This document shows, in pieces, positions 41,035 to 52,811 of a DNA stretch of 64,000 nt (its first letter is position 1; every line of letters starts with the position of its first letter). A model generated the notes under the pieces. It was not told the DNA's origin. It did not search any database and saw nothing but the letters and a program-made list of their open reading frames with translations. This DNA comes from Hymenopellis radicata (Eukaryota > Basidiomycota > Agaricomycetes > Agaricales > Physalacriaceae). The translations under genes were made by a program, and so were the position numbers. The stretch covers positions 806,001 through 870,000 of the forward strand of contig JADNRX010000001.1 in assembly GCA_015501595.1 (NCBI GenBank), read 5' to 3'.

Positions 41035-43886
41035 CTATGTGCTAGTCGAAGCACCGTTCGTCGGACGATGAATCTGGTTCACCAATGCCTCCCAGTAATC
41101 CCACTCCGTCCCGTCAATCCCCGCTAGGATACGCGGATCAGGTGCGCCAACTACCGTAGACGTCGTGCCAACCCACCCCGCGTAGTTCCCGCTACCCACA
41201 CCACCCCAAGCCGGCATAGAGGTCGGAGCGTCCAACGGGGCACTCACCGTATTACACCAATGATCTAATAATGACTGGGCAACGGTGTCCTCCTCCACGC
41301 TCGGGCTACCAGACGTCGTTGGAGAGTTCGCAAATTCCCCGGAAGTCGAAGCCTGTAATCTTTGGAAGGTAGGCGAATGGTTCATTCCCGCAGGAAAACC
41401 AACGGCAGGGGGTGTTTGTGGATTCGAAATATTGAGGATCGATGGGAAGGCTGGTCGAGACGAAATGGACGGTGACGATTGGTGCAGACCCAGCAGTAGC
41501 TGCGCCGGATTCTCCTGTGAATCAGGCTGGATGCGCTTTAGGGCTTGGCTCTTCAAGAACTCGATGGTCTTGAGCTCCCTCCGAGTCGTCTCATCCATCT
41601 CCCGAAGACCCTCATGCTCCTTCATGAACGAGTCGAGGATTGCATGCATGGTTTCGGCATCCTTCCCATTCGGCTCTAAAACCAGGTATATACCGCTGAT
41701 CATGGCGGTCTGGAACTCCCTGTAAGCGTTGCTCAAAGAGTCCCTCGTCTCCTTCGGAACAGACTCCCTGAACACTTGGCGCACTTGGAAATCCAATATT
41801 GCAGATTCAAAGCAGGCTGCCCTTGATCGTGCGTACCGGTCAGATCCTAGACGTTGTAGGATGTAAGGGCGATGCAAACTAGTCCTGACGAACATAATTT
41901 CCGTCACGAGAAGAAAACGATGTATGCGAATATATGGATAAATGTCGTCCAATGAGCGATCCGGCTCAAGTGAAAAATGGGGAGGTAGGCCGCGAATGAA
42001 GGCGAGGAGTTCGTCTTCTAGAGACAACACATCTGAATAGTGAGCTGCTCGAACTTGTTGGAAGTGATGTACCATTCGTCCAATGGTCATGGCTAGTTGA
42101 TGCCGTAAGATAACAAAAGTCATTTTAGTCGGTGTAGTGAGGGGCGACGGATGCAACTCGTTGACTTCGTTAACGTTAGACGGGATCTGTGTCGACGTGT
42201 AGGTGTCTTGAATGGAGTTAGGACGGCCCAACACCAATGCATATGATCGGTCAGCATGGTAAAGATACGACCTGCCGCGAGATGAGCAATTCATACCATG
42301 GTTAGGATACACACTAACCATATTCGACGGCGGTATTCAACCATTGACGATTCCATACCCTGCGGAGACCGTCAGACTCAAAGAAAAGCGTGCAAGAATC
42401 GACTGACCATGGATGCCCCGTCACGGTGCAAACCCAATGCTTGGGCAGTACGGACAGCTGCGCCTAATTGACTCCAGCATTCCGTTATACGACGATCGAA
42501 AGTTAGAAATCGAGCACTCTGTACAACACATGAGACAAAGGAGGAGACGATAGAAACCTTCAAGTACCAGAAGTCGTGTTAAAACGATGTCCAAAGAGTC
42601 CGGTTGTATCGCCGCTGCGATAAGCAAAGAGCGTCGTGCTGAACAGGAATGGGAAAGAGCTAGCTGGAGTGGGAACGAGATACTCACAAGACCAATAATA
42701 ACGAAGCGAAGTTACTCTGCGACTCCGTGCGTCACCGCCGATCTCCTCGGGAGCAAGTCTGAAGGCGATGGCTAAAACAACGAACAGCAGTGGCAGAAAG
42801 CTAACGTCTTGGGGATTTGTTGCTGATATGCCATGCGATCCATGCGAGTATATTGCATTATATGCTGTTCTGAACTCTGATTCAGAGATGGGGTATCGCG
42901 TCCAGTTCCTAGAGAGCATATAAACACAAGAGATAATGACAGAGAGGAAATAGCGTACACGGACTCAAAGTAGTAATCAATCAAAACCTTAGCGGTCCGT
43001 AACGTTGGCAATTCTTGAAGCAGTTCGGAAATTTTGTGGGGCGAGACGCCACACTCTTGAACGAGACTCTTCAAATTATCTGCGGCAGTTGTCTCAGTGA
43101 CCGAATCTATGTGCGACGTAGATGCTATTCCTTGCTGTAAAGTGGAAAAGCGGACATGGAGTTTGTCGTCTTGTTCAGAGGAATGGCCAGGTAACGCATG
43201 TTGCAGCTACCCAAGGAGTCAAATCACTGTTACGGGACCAGTGTCAGTCCATCCTACCTGTTCGATTATGGAGCCGGGGCAATGCTCCCTGAAGCGCTGT
43301 TCCCGTACCACTTTCCGCTCTGGAAGGAACCGCCGCTGGGATCTTGGTCATCAGGCTGCGAGCGATTGTCTTCATCCATTCTAAAGTCGTTGTAGGGATG
43401 CGTTTCATAGGAAGACGAGCCGGGACTTGTAGGGCCGCAGTACTGGGGTAGGGCCATTTCTATAATGTGCTCTATTCTTGCTAGCCGCACACCGAGGTCC
43501 TGGTCGGCTTTACCGGGTGTATACGCCTTGCATAGTTCCGGAACCTTGCGCGCTATGCACTGCTAGCATTTAGATAACAGCACGCGCAGACAGATAAATA
43601 ATTTGCACACATGAGAACATGGTATTTGGCGGTCGCACTGCCCAAGTTGTGAGCCAGAAGCGGCGTACTTTGACTGAGGAATTACCTTTTGCTTTCTTCG
43701 ATGACATTCGCCACATGAAAAGCTGGAAAAGATAGTGAGCTGACTGCCGTTGGAGTGCTGATAAGTAGCAGACCTAACACGGGATCGTTTCTTAGCACCA
43801 AAGTTGTCGTCGTCGTCGGGCTTTTTGCGTTTCGCGGACGCGGGCGGCGTCGAGGCCGCAGAGTTGTCGAGGGACTGCTTTGCCAT
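41035..43886 (-). CDS. Zn2Cys6 fungal transcription factor
   Basis: The start M-A-K-Q-S-L-D-N-S-A-A at 43886 is preferred to an upstream in-frame ATG at 43967. An N-terminal basic stretch (K-R-K-K-P-D-D-D) precedes a binuclear zinc cluster assembled over three exons: C-G-E-C-H-R-R-K-Q-K, C-D-R-Q-I-P-C-S-H-C, then I-A-R-K-V-P-E-L-C, giving CX2CX6CX5CX2CX8C. A linker helix (R-L-A-R-I-E-H-I-I-E-M-A) follows. The middle-homology region (PF04082 type) covers W-T-R-Y-P-I, D-V-S-F-L-P-L-L-F-V-V-L-A-I-A-F, W-S-Q-L-G-A-A-V-R-T-A-Q-A-L-G-L-H-R-D-G. The C-terminal exon (41035 to about 42300) is Ser/Pro/Gln-rich. Targets unknown. Divergent from MED17. Confidence 0.88.
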
Positions 43887-44011
43887 GGGCTCGCGGCGCT
43901 CACGGCGGTCACAGTTGATGAGAAGAGTGTCTGACTCGGCAAATCTTATCATTCGATATCGGCACATCGGTCCGTGTTCTACCCTTCGATAACCGCTTGA
44001 TCAGGTTCACC

Positions 44012-46221
44012 ATGGACGCCGACAGTGAGCCATGGAAAAAGCTTCAGCTCTCCCTCGAACGACCGTACAAGGACGAACATGGTGTCCCTATACCTACTCT
44101 GTATGATATCAACCAGAATGGAGAGCAATTCTTTGAACGGTTTGTAACACCACACTTAACAAGCCAAGGTCTCTGAAAGTGTTATTGCTCTAGGAAGGAG
44201 TCCGCCGCAGAAATACTTGCCCAAAACTTGAAGCGCATATTCACTGAACGTGGACTCAATTTTTTTGACAAAACCCAACACGGGAATCTCGCGGATATCA
44301 TCTCCACGACCCGCGTTGAAGCCAAGGACGACGACAACGATGAAGCTGAGAATGAACCGCGCCAAATGACCTCGGAAGAGCTGCGCGACATGATCTTCAA
44401 GATTGCTGAACCACTAAAGTACGTTCTCTATCGTTATTGATCTACAGTCGCATCCAACGTGACCGTCCAGTATTGTTCAAGGAGAATTGACCGAAGCAGC
44501 AGGGCTCTTAGACGCGATCTTGCCCTCATCTACGGCCACGTTCAATCCTGCGGTACCTTCAATACGCCAATCCATCCCTACCGGCCAACCACCAGCACCT
44601 GCCCTCTTGACTGCCACTTTCGTGAAGAAACCCCCGCCTATAATATCTGTGGATGCTTTCAATGCCCAACTCGCCATCGGAGACAAGGACGAAGCCCTGC
44701 GAAAGGCCGCAGACATCTTCAAGACTGCCGCTGACAAAATGGAGTCTGGTCGCGTCAAGGGAGAGAAATACTGGGCGGACGCGCTGAAAATTCGGAGAGG
44801 AAACTGGGGTCTCGTTCCCGCGCCTTTACCGCCCGGCGCTGCGTCAGGCAAAGGCGCAGACAAGTCGTCCAAAGATTTCATGGTCACGTATGGGCTGGAA
44901 GAATGTTTGTCATTCGTTCCTTGTCCGGCCGGATTCATTCTGATCCCTTCTCAGCTTCTCAGGTCTTTCGACGTCGCGCCATTGCATGGATGGCGGAATC
45001 CCACCAATCCAGCGACGACATCATCTTCCCCCATCGCCAGAACACCCGCCTCCGAGTCTGTTTAGTCCAGACCGATCATGAAGGTAAGGCCCATACAACA
45101 TATAGCACACCACATACGGAGGAGAGCACGACCTTGGATGGGCTGTTGCAAAATGCCCAACGAGAAATGGCTGAACAGGAAATCTTTTCTTACCTAGTCA
45201 ATGAAGCCAGCAATCTACCAACCGCGGCGGCGAATGTATCTGAGCGTCTCATTGCCATTGATGCCGCGCTCGGAACAGAGCTTCGTTTTGAACTCGTAAG
45301 ACGCGCTGCATATGTGGAGAGCTATCGCTGATATCCATGGCAGATTGAAGCTGGAGACATCAGCGGGCCCAGCACTGGTTTACACCAGCCCATATGCGAT
45401 CTCATATATCACTCACTTCACGCGCTCCTCCTACGGCGACATTCGTATCTAAAAAAGCAACGCCTGGATGGTCCGTCTGCGATAAAGACCGATCCTCCTC
45501 TGATCCTCCAATCTGTCATCGATATCCTACAGTACGAGGTGTTCTGCGACCGCATAAAATCCGAAATCGACACCATGGTTTTCGCGCTAACGCGAAGTGG
45601 CGTCGAATGTACATTCCATTTCCACCCTGTGGGTCAGGTGGGAGATGAGCTTGTGAAACTCCTCGACGATAGACTCGTCAACTCTGTTGGTGGGCAATGC
45701 ATTTTACGAATTGACAAAAGGCAGGTTCCTTCATTCCTAGTGGTTGTTGCATCTGACAATGGGTAGACATTCAATTCGGTTTTCGTTTTCTTCGCCGTCA
45801 ACACTGACCGCCCATCTGCCCCAAGCAACATTAACGATCTCTTCAATACCACATCTAGCCCAACTACTCCGAGACGACGTCGCAACGTTCCTATTGGAAC
45901 GAATATGCGAAATGGGACGCGAAATTGCGAGTGATGTCGGTGGGTTGTGGTTCCTCGACCTCAACAGATGTATTGGGAAATGGGAAGGTTGTGTTTTGTA
46001 TGTGTGCTTTCGTTTTCTGTGCATCTTAGCTGCCTGACATCTCCCATAGCAACTTCAGGATAGAATTCAAAGAAAAGTCGCGAATCGAATGTATCGCATT
46101 TCGGTTAGATCAAAGCACTCCAAAATGTGGCGAAGTAGATACATACCGGAGTGATACTTTGCCACTGCTTGAGTGGGTCGAACAGAAAATTACAAAGGCA
46201 CTTAGGCCCTGGACTGCGTAG
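44012..46221 (+). CDS. MED17: Mediator complex subunit 17
   Basis: Scaffold subunit of the Mediator head module (Srb4 homologue). The start M-D-A-D-S-E-P-W-K-K-L-Q-L-S-L-E-R-P-Y matches fungal MED17. Further blocks are G-E-K-Y-W-A-D-A-L-K-I-R-R-G-N-W-G-L, G-K-G-A-D-K-S-S-K-D-F-M-V-T-Y-G-L-E-E and F-R-R-R-A-I-A-W-M. The C-terminal half runs through L-I-Y-H-S-L-H-A-L-L-L-R-R and I-R-F-S-F-S-S-P-S to the stop at 46219. About seven exons. The intron 45721-45766 is needed to keep frame and starts with GC (AAAAG|GCAGGT), a good GC-AG donor. It is convergent with RPL5, 61 bp apart. Confidence 0.9.
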
Positions 46222-46282
46222 TCATAGATCGATAGCGCGGGCATACATCGTATAACATAATGAAAAGGATGCACAGGATAAT

Positions 46283-47390
46283 CTACACGGCATCATCACC
46301 CTCATTGGTAGCGTTGAACTTTGCGATTTTCTCAGCAATGCGAGCCTTCTTCTCGTCGTAAGTGAGCTTGGGCGTCATGAACTTCTTGGTTTCTGATGCC
46401 CAGTCCTTGCTCTTTTCAGTAGGCTTGAAGGTAGGATCCTCCCGGATGGCAGCGAAGGCGTTGGTGAAGATCTCCTCGATATCTTCGGATCCGACACCGT
46501 CAGCGAGGTAAGACGCGAATTGCTTCTTGAACCTGTACACAAAGTCAGTAGAAATCGCGACGAAAACTGAAGGCGTACCTCTCGTCATCTTCCTCCTCCA
46601 AGCTCTCCATGTACTCTGCGACGTGACCACCGTAAATGTACTTCTTGAGCACCTCAGCGTCAAGCTCCTTGCTCTCGGGGTCGTAGCCGGGGAATCGCTT
46701 GTCGGAGTGGGGAATGAAAAGACCACCATCGCTGGCACCCTTCATCGCACCGAACACACGCGAACCGGTTGATGTCCGCTTGAGACCGACATCGAGGAAA
46801 CACTTGAATGGCCGGGGAGCATCCTCCTCATCCAGGGTCTCGGTCAGAGTGAGGGTACCATCGGGCTCAGCAACACCCTCGTACTTGTCCGCGAGGCCGA
46901 GTTTTGTTAAGGCGCGGCGAGCGCAAAGCAGACCAGTAGCGTACGCTAAAACCAGTAATCAGAATCTGAATATTTCAGCAAGTAATTGGAGAACACACCA
47001 GCAGTCCAGTTGGTCAAACCGTGGTTGATGCCATATCGTGGCAGTTCTTTTGACCGTGCGGCGGTGAGAACAAAGTCACCCTGGAGGCGGGCGTACACAA
47101 TCTGGACAATGACTCCTTGTTTGTGAAGCGGACAACGAGACGGTATTTGGGGGCGTTGCTAGATGTAACGAATGAATATTCGAGGATGTAGAGTCCGCAC
47201 AAGAGGCGCACTATTTGTTCTTTGCCTGGGTCACCAACCGCTTACGAGCGTAGTCTGCACAAAACTTAGATGCGAAGATACACAGCGAAACGGCGCACTC
47301 ACAGTCGGTCTTTCCTTCTCTCCTACGGCGGTTCTTAACCTGGAACCGGGAGAAGTAGGCGTCGGATTTGACCTTCTTGACGAATGGCAT
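46283..47390 (-). CDS. RPL5: 60S ribosomal protein L5 (uL18)
   Basis: Binds 5S rRNA and, with RPL11, forms the 5S RNP of the large subunit. The start [13 protein letters not shown] at 47390 leads into [15 protein letters not shown]. Later exons have [45 protein letters not shown], and [11 protein letters not shown]. The C-terminus is [14 protein letters not shown]. Five exons; full-length compared with eukaryotic L5 (about 300 residues). Confidence 0.95.
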
Positions 47391-47912
47391 CTATCGACAA
47401 GTCAGTCCTGTCATCCACAGTGCAAAGTTGCATCCAGCGATTCTGGCAATATTGGGCTCTCCGGAAAGCGATAATCGTCCAGAGGAGATCCAACATCGTC
47501 CATTGACGCAGAAATGGGGCGCATACCTTGAGGGAGGGAGTCTTGAGGAGGGTTGGGGGTGTGGATCGCGAGGACGGCAAATTTCTGACACGAGTCACCG
47601 ATTAGGCAGTTAGTTCCCACACTCATCGGTCTAGCCCACTTCGCATAAGTACGTGGAATTGAATATAAAATGAGGGACTACTAGCGATACAATACACAAG
47701 GGAAAGGAAGGGAATGCTACATAGGTATACATAGGGCATAGGAATGATAACGATGACAATAATTACAGGGTGAAGGCCGTGACAAGAGACAACACTTGTT
47801 TGAAACTTTCTATAGTCAAAGTCAGAAAACGGCAACAAAGGAATTCAACCAAACGCACCGACTATGGGACTCGACGGAGGAGACATGGTGTTTCCAACGC
47901 ACGAGTGCATAC

Positions 47913-48779
47913 CTAGGGCCTGCCTAGTTGCGAATCGCGCTTCACAGTGGTGACAAACGAGGTATCTTCAGGCAGACTTTCAGTATCGCTGGCGTCCCTC
48001 TGAGAGATCGGGTGGGCGTACAGTTCCTCGACCCGGGTCGCAATGTCGTGAATGGTCAGATGGGCCTGCAAGGCGCGTACATTCCTAACCGTATCCTTGC
48101 AATCAATGCGAGGGCACATGAGAGCGTCTTCGGGAGATGCCCCAGCTTCCTCCATCTCTCGGCGGCTTCAGCCTCCTTGGGAGGGATCAGAATAGAGAAC
48201 TTGATCTACAATGATGTTGACGTACCGCGTTTCCGAACAGCTGCGCGCAAGAAACACTGTGTCGGAGCATGGGCGCATCCGACTCAATGAATGCAGTTTC
48301 CTTGTCGTCGTCAGCATCAGGAAGGATATAGGACGCGTTCTCCAAAATGCTTGAGCCATCTTCAAGGTCCTCATTAAACTGCTGCTCCTTTGCGGGGGCA
48401 TCGGCCGCCTCCACAAGGGTACTACTACCATGTCAGAGCTACTGGTGCTGTTCCTAGACGATGTGACATCGGTGATAACAATGGAGAACTCCCGCTGGCG
48501 GTACTTCATTACGATCTGCTGAGCAGGGGAGCCTTCCCGATACTTGAGAGCGATCTTCTGAGCAGGAGACAGCTCTTCTACGGAAGAGTTGTCGGGACTC
48601 GGGACCGGGAGCAAGGGACGGATGTAGCGCGGAACTCCCAAGTGGAGTTGGCGTCCTCATAAGGTGCGGCCAAGACTTCAGAATGTAGCATAGCGCTTTT
48701 TGCGCTCTTCTTGGGTTTGAGTAGGGGAAACATCGATGTCGCTCATGATGGCAGCGACGGCGGCAGCGAGAGAAACCAT
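47913..48779 (-). CDS. Putative C2H2 zinc-finger protein
   Basis: A tentative multi-exon model. The start at 48779 (M-V-S-L-A-A-A-V) or 48746 (M-S-D-I-D-V-S-P-T-Q) leads to E-E-R-K-K-R-Y-A. Downstream frames include L-S-P-A-Q-K-I-A-L-K-Y-R-E-G (a short repeat with S-P-A-Q-Q-I-V-M-K-Y-R), an acidic segment (F-N-E-D-L-E-D-G-S, D-A-D-D-D-K-E-T) and a last exon with one C2H2 finger: C-P-R-I-D-C then H-L-T-I-H with correct spacing (C-x4-C-x12-H-x3-H). The splice pattern between exons is not resolved. A DNA-binding role is plausible but unproven. Confidence 0.5.
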
Positions 48780-49171
48780 CTTGGCTTGGGTTGTATGAGA
48801 TTAAGAGGCGATAGAGGAGGGGATATGTTGACTGTGGGAGACACCGGTTCTGAGAGGCCAGGGAGATTTCGCGTTCGCCTTATATACTCCTAGAAAGCGC
48901 ACGACACGAGGCGCCATTGTCGACCAAATCCACATGTTCAAAGTCAAAGCGCTCGGCCATTTTGGGTTAACAATGGCATGTCCACAACTAGTGTCGGCCA
49001 AATCAGGTAATAGGGTAGACCAGATGGTCATTGCGTTCATTGTGGACTGTGGACTGAGGCAGACCTCCCTGGCGTTGTCGGTGGAAAAGACCAAGGGGTG
49101 GCGAGTTGCCGATTTGGGTATGCCCGAATGAAGCCACGTGAGCGCGCCGATCTCACCACTTTACTGCCACC

Positions 49172-50111
49172 ATGGCCTCGCTCTGCAGACTTCCTGCTCG
49201 CGTTGCAGGAACGCGTCGGCTCCCAGCTATTATTTCTACAGGATTCAATCATAGGAATGCGAGATATGTGTCGACCGGTCCCGCATATCCTGGTCATATC
49301 CACCTCAACTGGTTCGAGAACGCGTTCTTATTCGTGGGCTCTGGTCTCATGGCATTAGCCGATCCTTACAGAGGCGGTGAGCACGTACGAAAGCACTGAT
49401 ATCTACTCCCTCCAATCTACTCTCAGACATGGTCGCTGCTGTCGGAGAGACGTCTGCAGGTCCATCTCTTCGTCGACTTCGGGATGTCATGCTAGAGAGC
49501 CCGGAAGGCCGAAAGATTCTGAAGGAACGGCCTAGAATTAATACAACCACTGTCGACATGAGCAAGTTGGCTCAGCTCCCGCACGGAACTTTTGGCCGCG
49601 CGTATACGACGTGGCTAGAACGGTGCGGCGTGACACCCGACACACGAGCGCCCGTAAGTCGTTTGACAATCGAATGTATCGTTCGACGCGTTGACTTGCT
49701 ACCTAGGTGCACTACATAGACGACCCAGAGCTTGCCTATGTGATGCAACGCTACAGAGAGTGCCACGACTTTTACCACTGCATCTGCAATATGCCAGTCA
49801 ACGTCGAATCCGAACTCGCCATCAAGTACTTTGAGTTTGCCAATTTGGGCCTCCCTATGGCAGGATTCTCTGCTTTGTTCGCGCCCATTCGCTTGAACAA
49901 GGTCAAACGGGAACGTCTCTTTTCGCAATACGTTCCATGGGCATTAAAGTGTGGTGGGAGTGCGCAGAGTCTCATCAGCGTTTATTGGGAGCAACGGTGG
50001 GAGCAGAACGTGGAGGAGATGAAGAAAGAGCTTGGTATCTGGGATGGGCCGCCGGCGAAATGGCCTAAACCATTGAAAGAGGCTGAAGAAATGGCAGCGA
50101 AGACTGGATAG
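49172..50111 (+). CDS. COQ4: Ubiquinone biosynthesis protein COQ4
   Basis: A matrix-side inner-membrane protein needed for coenzyme Q biosynthesis, scaffolding the COQ complex and reported to act in C1 decarboxylation/hydroxylation of the ring. The first exon encodes an Arg-rich presequence (M-A-S-L-C-R-L-P-A-R-V-A-G-T-R-R). The body has F-V-G-S-G-L-M-A-L-A-D-P-Y-R-G, D-M-V-A-A-V-G-E-T, S-P-E-G-R-K-I-L and G-T-F-G-R-A-Y. The zinc-binding motif is H-D-F-Y-H followed 11 residues later by E (E-L-A-I-K-Y-F-E). The C-terminus has Y-V-P-W-A-L-K-C-G and W-E-Q-R-W-E-Q-N. Three exons; length (about 270) matches the family. Confidence 0.94.
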
Positions 50112-50244
50112 GTAAAGCGTCGGGCCGCCAGTAGCCGCTGTTGCCAAACAAGGCCAAATGAGAAACCTTATTTTTGAGAATCAACAGTGCTGAAAAAAAG
50201 TCACTCCGGGACTCACCTCAAGACCGTCAAGACCACCGCCCGCC

Positions 50245-50815
50245 ATGGTCAGTGGCTATCGCTTTGCTGAGTTTCCTTCTCAGTAGGCTCACGCTGTACC
50301 CCTTCTGTAGCCCAAAGTCCCCTCCGCCAAGGTCGCTACTAAGCACAAGTTCGTCATCGACTACTCCAAGCCTGCCGCCGACCAGGTCTTCGATGGTGCC
50401 GACTTTGAAAAATTCCTCAACGACCGCATAAAGGTCGAGGGCAAGACGGGTCAGCTTGGTGAAAATGTCAAGATCGTCCGTGATGGTGCGTGAAGCATGT
50501 ACTACTTGTATCATGTCACTAATGTCCTGTAGGCAACTCTAAAATCACCGTGACGTCGAACGTGCCATTCTCCAAGCGCTACCTCAAATACCTCACCAAA
50601 AAGTTCTTGAAGAAGAACTCTTTGAGGGACTGGATCCGGTACGTCGTGTTTTCCGAGTCTTTTTCGCATTTCCTTATCGTTCCCTCAGTGTCGTCGCCTC
50701 TGGAAAGGACGTGTATCAGCTTCGCTTCTACAACATCTCGTAAGTATTTTCTTTCTTTTCTAGCCTTGGTCTATTCTAATGATTATTCAGTACTGATGAT
50801 GCTGAGGAGGACTAG
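50245..50815 (+). CDS. RPL22: 60S ribosomal protein L22 (eL22)
   Basis: The first exon contributes only the ATG (50245-50247), followed by a 63-nt intron to 50310. The second exon then begins [20 protein letters not shown]. Family blocks are [37 protein letters not shown] and L-K-K-N-S-L-R-D-W. The last exons give [16 protein letters not shown] and the acidic end D-D-A-E-E-D. Five exons, full length. An ATG-only first exon is common in fungal ribosomal protein genes. Confidence 0.94.
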
Positions 50816-50943
50816 AGTAGTAGCCGTATACTTATCTGCTTTGCCGGTGTTGTACTTTGTGGGACCCATGAATGTATGCGTATGCTACCCTTATGCCCTA
50901 ATGGCCGTTCTTGACGCTGACGTCCATCGCGATTCGATGCGCA

Positions 50944-50969
50944 TGACGTCAATTGTAGCGCATATAAAA
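50944..50969 (+). promoter_or_regulatory. CRE palindrome and TATA box before TspO
   Basis: A perfect TGACGTCA palindrome (50944-50951), the bZIP/CRE consensus, lies 12 bp before TATAAAA (50963-50969), which is 42 bp before the TspO ATG. A second TGACGTCC sits at about 50920. This arrangement suggests inducible, bZIP-controlled transcription of the gene. Confidence 0.6.
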
Positions 50970-51011
50970 GGTGCGTTCGATTCGGTAAGTAGTCAGTTCA
51001 GTTGAACCACC

Positions 51012-51834
51012 ATGTCCCTCTATCTGCCCTCCATTCTCCTCGAAATCCCTCGCAGTCCTGTCACGGCCGTGGGCCTGCCTTTGGCCCTCGGTGTCCTGAG
51101 TGGCTACCCAACCGCGAAGGTGGCCAGAGGTTCTTGGTACAAGGCGGGTGAAGTCTTGCCAGCACGTTCATCACAGACGACGATTGGCGTGGCGCATTAG
51201 AATCTGCACTTTCCGCCATTACGTCCTCCCCGTCAAGTATTTCCGATTGTATGGCCTTTGCTGTATATCGGTGGGCTTTCCTCCATACCTCAGACGCGTC
51301 CCTAATCTCACAGTTCGTGTCAAGGCATGGGATATGCATCTCATCTCGCTATGAAGACCTTGGAATCTCCTTTGCTTTCTTCGAATGAGCAGTGAGTCCA
51401 TTTCGATCGCGTCACTATCATACGCGTCGAATAGATCGAAGCTCGAGCTCGGTATAGCGCTCTATTACGCCCAGCTTGCAATGAACTTTACATGGACTCC
51501 TCTTTTCTTCGTGTCGAAACAGGTACGCACGTATACAAACCGCTCACCTTGCATATATTGACCATATCTAGATCGAATTGGCTTTGGTCGACAGCGTGTT
51601 GTTGGCGGGAACGACGTGGTATATGACGGTTAGCCATTTTCTGTACTCAGGACCTTCTCATACTCAGCGATCGTCCGTGTGTACTAGGCTCTCTTTCATG
51701 GCCCTACGAATGGGCAAACCACATACTTCCTTCTGCCATATTGTGCATGGGCAGGCTTCGCGACCTATTTGAACGCAGGCATCGTGTACTTGAATCGTGG
51801 GAGAACCGTCGATTCTATCACAAAGGACGAGTGA
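51012..51834 (+). CDS. TspO/MBR translocator protein
   Basis: A five-helix membrane protein binding tetrapyrroles and sterols, usually in the mitochondrial outer membrane. Six exons: 51012-51143, 51201-51270, 51325-51391, 51435-51522, 51572-51627, 51688-51834. The product reads G-L-P-L-A-L-G-V-L-S-G, G-S-W-Y-K, P-P-R-Q-V-F-P-I-V-W-P-L-L-Y, M-G-Y-A-S-H-L-A, Y-Y-A-Q-L-A-M-N-F-T-W-T-P-L-F-F and A-G-F-A-T-Y-L-N-A-G-I-V-Y-L-N. These are the helix signatures of the family, including the W-P-L-Y and N-x-x-W-T-P-L-F segments. The first intron (51144-51200) must start with GC (AAG|GCGGGT) to keep frame. A CRE and TATA box lie upstream. Confidence 0.9.
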
Positions 51835-51982
51835 AGCAAGTCGTACGTGGAAGCAATAAATATGATTGAAATGACAGTAGCAATTGTAATTACAACTGAT
51901 ACACTCGGAACCCCAGGTCTCGAGGGAAGCATCGAATCTAAAACCATAACAAGCGTCGCGTCGCGCGTACCACCACATGTGT

Positions 51983-52811
51983 TTAAAACAACCCTATTCT
52001 CTAGTTAACCTCGGGTCTTATGAAGATCAAGGGATACTCACAATACATTGCGGTGTACTTGACGGTTAGTAGACCAGAGCCAGCCACGCACTGAGGACAT
52101 GAGCCAAAGTACAGAGCAAAGTAGATAAAAGGACTTACAGATGCGGGAGGCTGACCTCCCCGTGTGTCTACACGGAAGATCTGGGAGGCTAAAGTGCCTT
52201 GACCCGCGACGGCGGCAAGGGAGAGCCAATCGACGTCGGCGGAGCCCGTCGGGCCGCGATGTCCCCAGTCTTCGCAGCGACAACAGAGCCTGCGGAGCCA
52301 AAGTTCCACATTGGGCTGAGACCGCTCCCGGTTACAGGGTTCGTGATAAAGTAATGCTGACCCAAAACGGTGGGAGCATTAATGCGAGAGTTTTTGCACA
52401 CAGCGCCGGGGTCCGACGCGGCGCTCGTCCACAAGTCGAAGGCAATGTCGGAGAGACCATCGTACATGGGGGTGTCGACGATGCACGAGATGTCATACAG
52501 TGTGGCGAGGGCACCGGCGGATCTGGGGAAGGCACGGTTAGGATTGCGCTAATCATCAGGAACACGTAAAGGACGAACGTGTAAACTCCTGTATCAGCGC
52601 AAGTGTAGTTTTGTGTCCCGACGCCAAGTCCGACGAACTTTGGCGCACCAGTGGGCGTCGTTAAGCCCGATGGGACAGTGAGTGTAGCGGACGAGAGGCT
52701 GCAGCCCGCGAAAGACTGGCCGGGTCTCCCTGCGACGTTCTGACGTTGAGGGAAAGGAGCTGCGAGCGCAGACGCGACGAAAGAAAGTGCAAGGGATGTG
52801 AGGACCAGCAT
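51983..52811 (-). CDS. DUF3455 secreted protein
   Basis: Start M-L-V-L-T-S-L-A-L-S-F-V-A-S-A at 52811 gives a signal peptide cut after A-L-A-A. The body has G-L-G-V-G-T-Q-N-Y-T-C, then A-T-L-Y-D-I-S-C, F-D-L-W-T, G-Q-H-Y-F-I-T-N-P-V-T-G, D-W-L-S-L, F-R-V-D-T-R-G-G-Q-P-P and V-K-Y-T-A-M-Y-W-L-F, all typical of DUF3455. The last intron is needed to place the stop at 51983. Four exons, about 240 residues. Relatives are abundant secreted proteins of unknown activity in fungi and bacteria. Confidence 0.88.
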
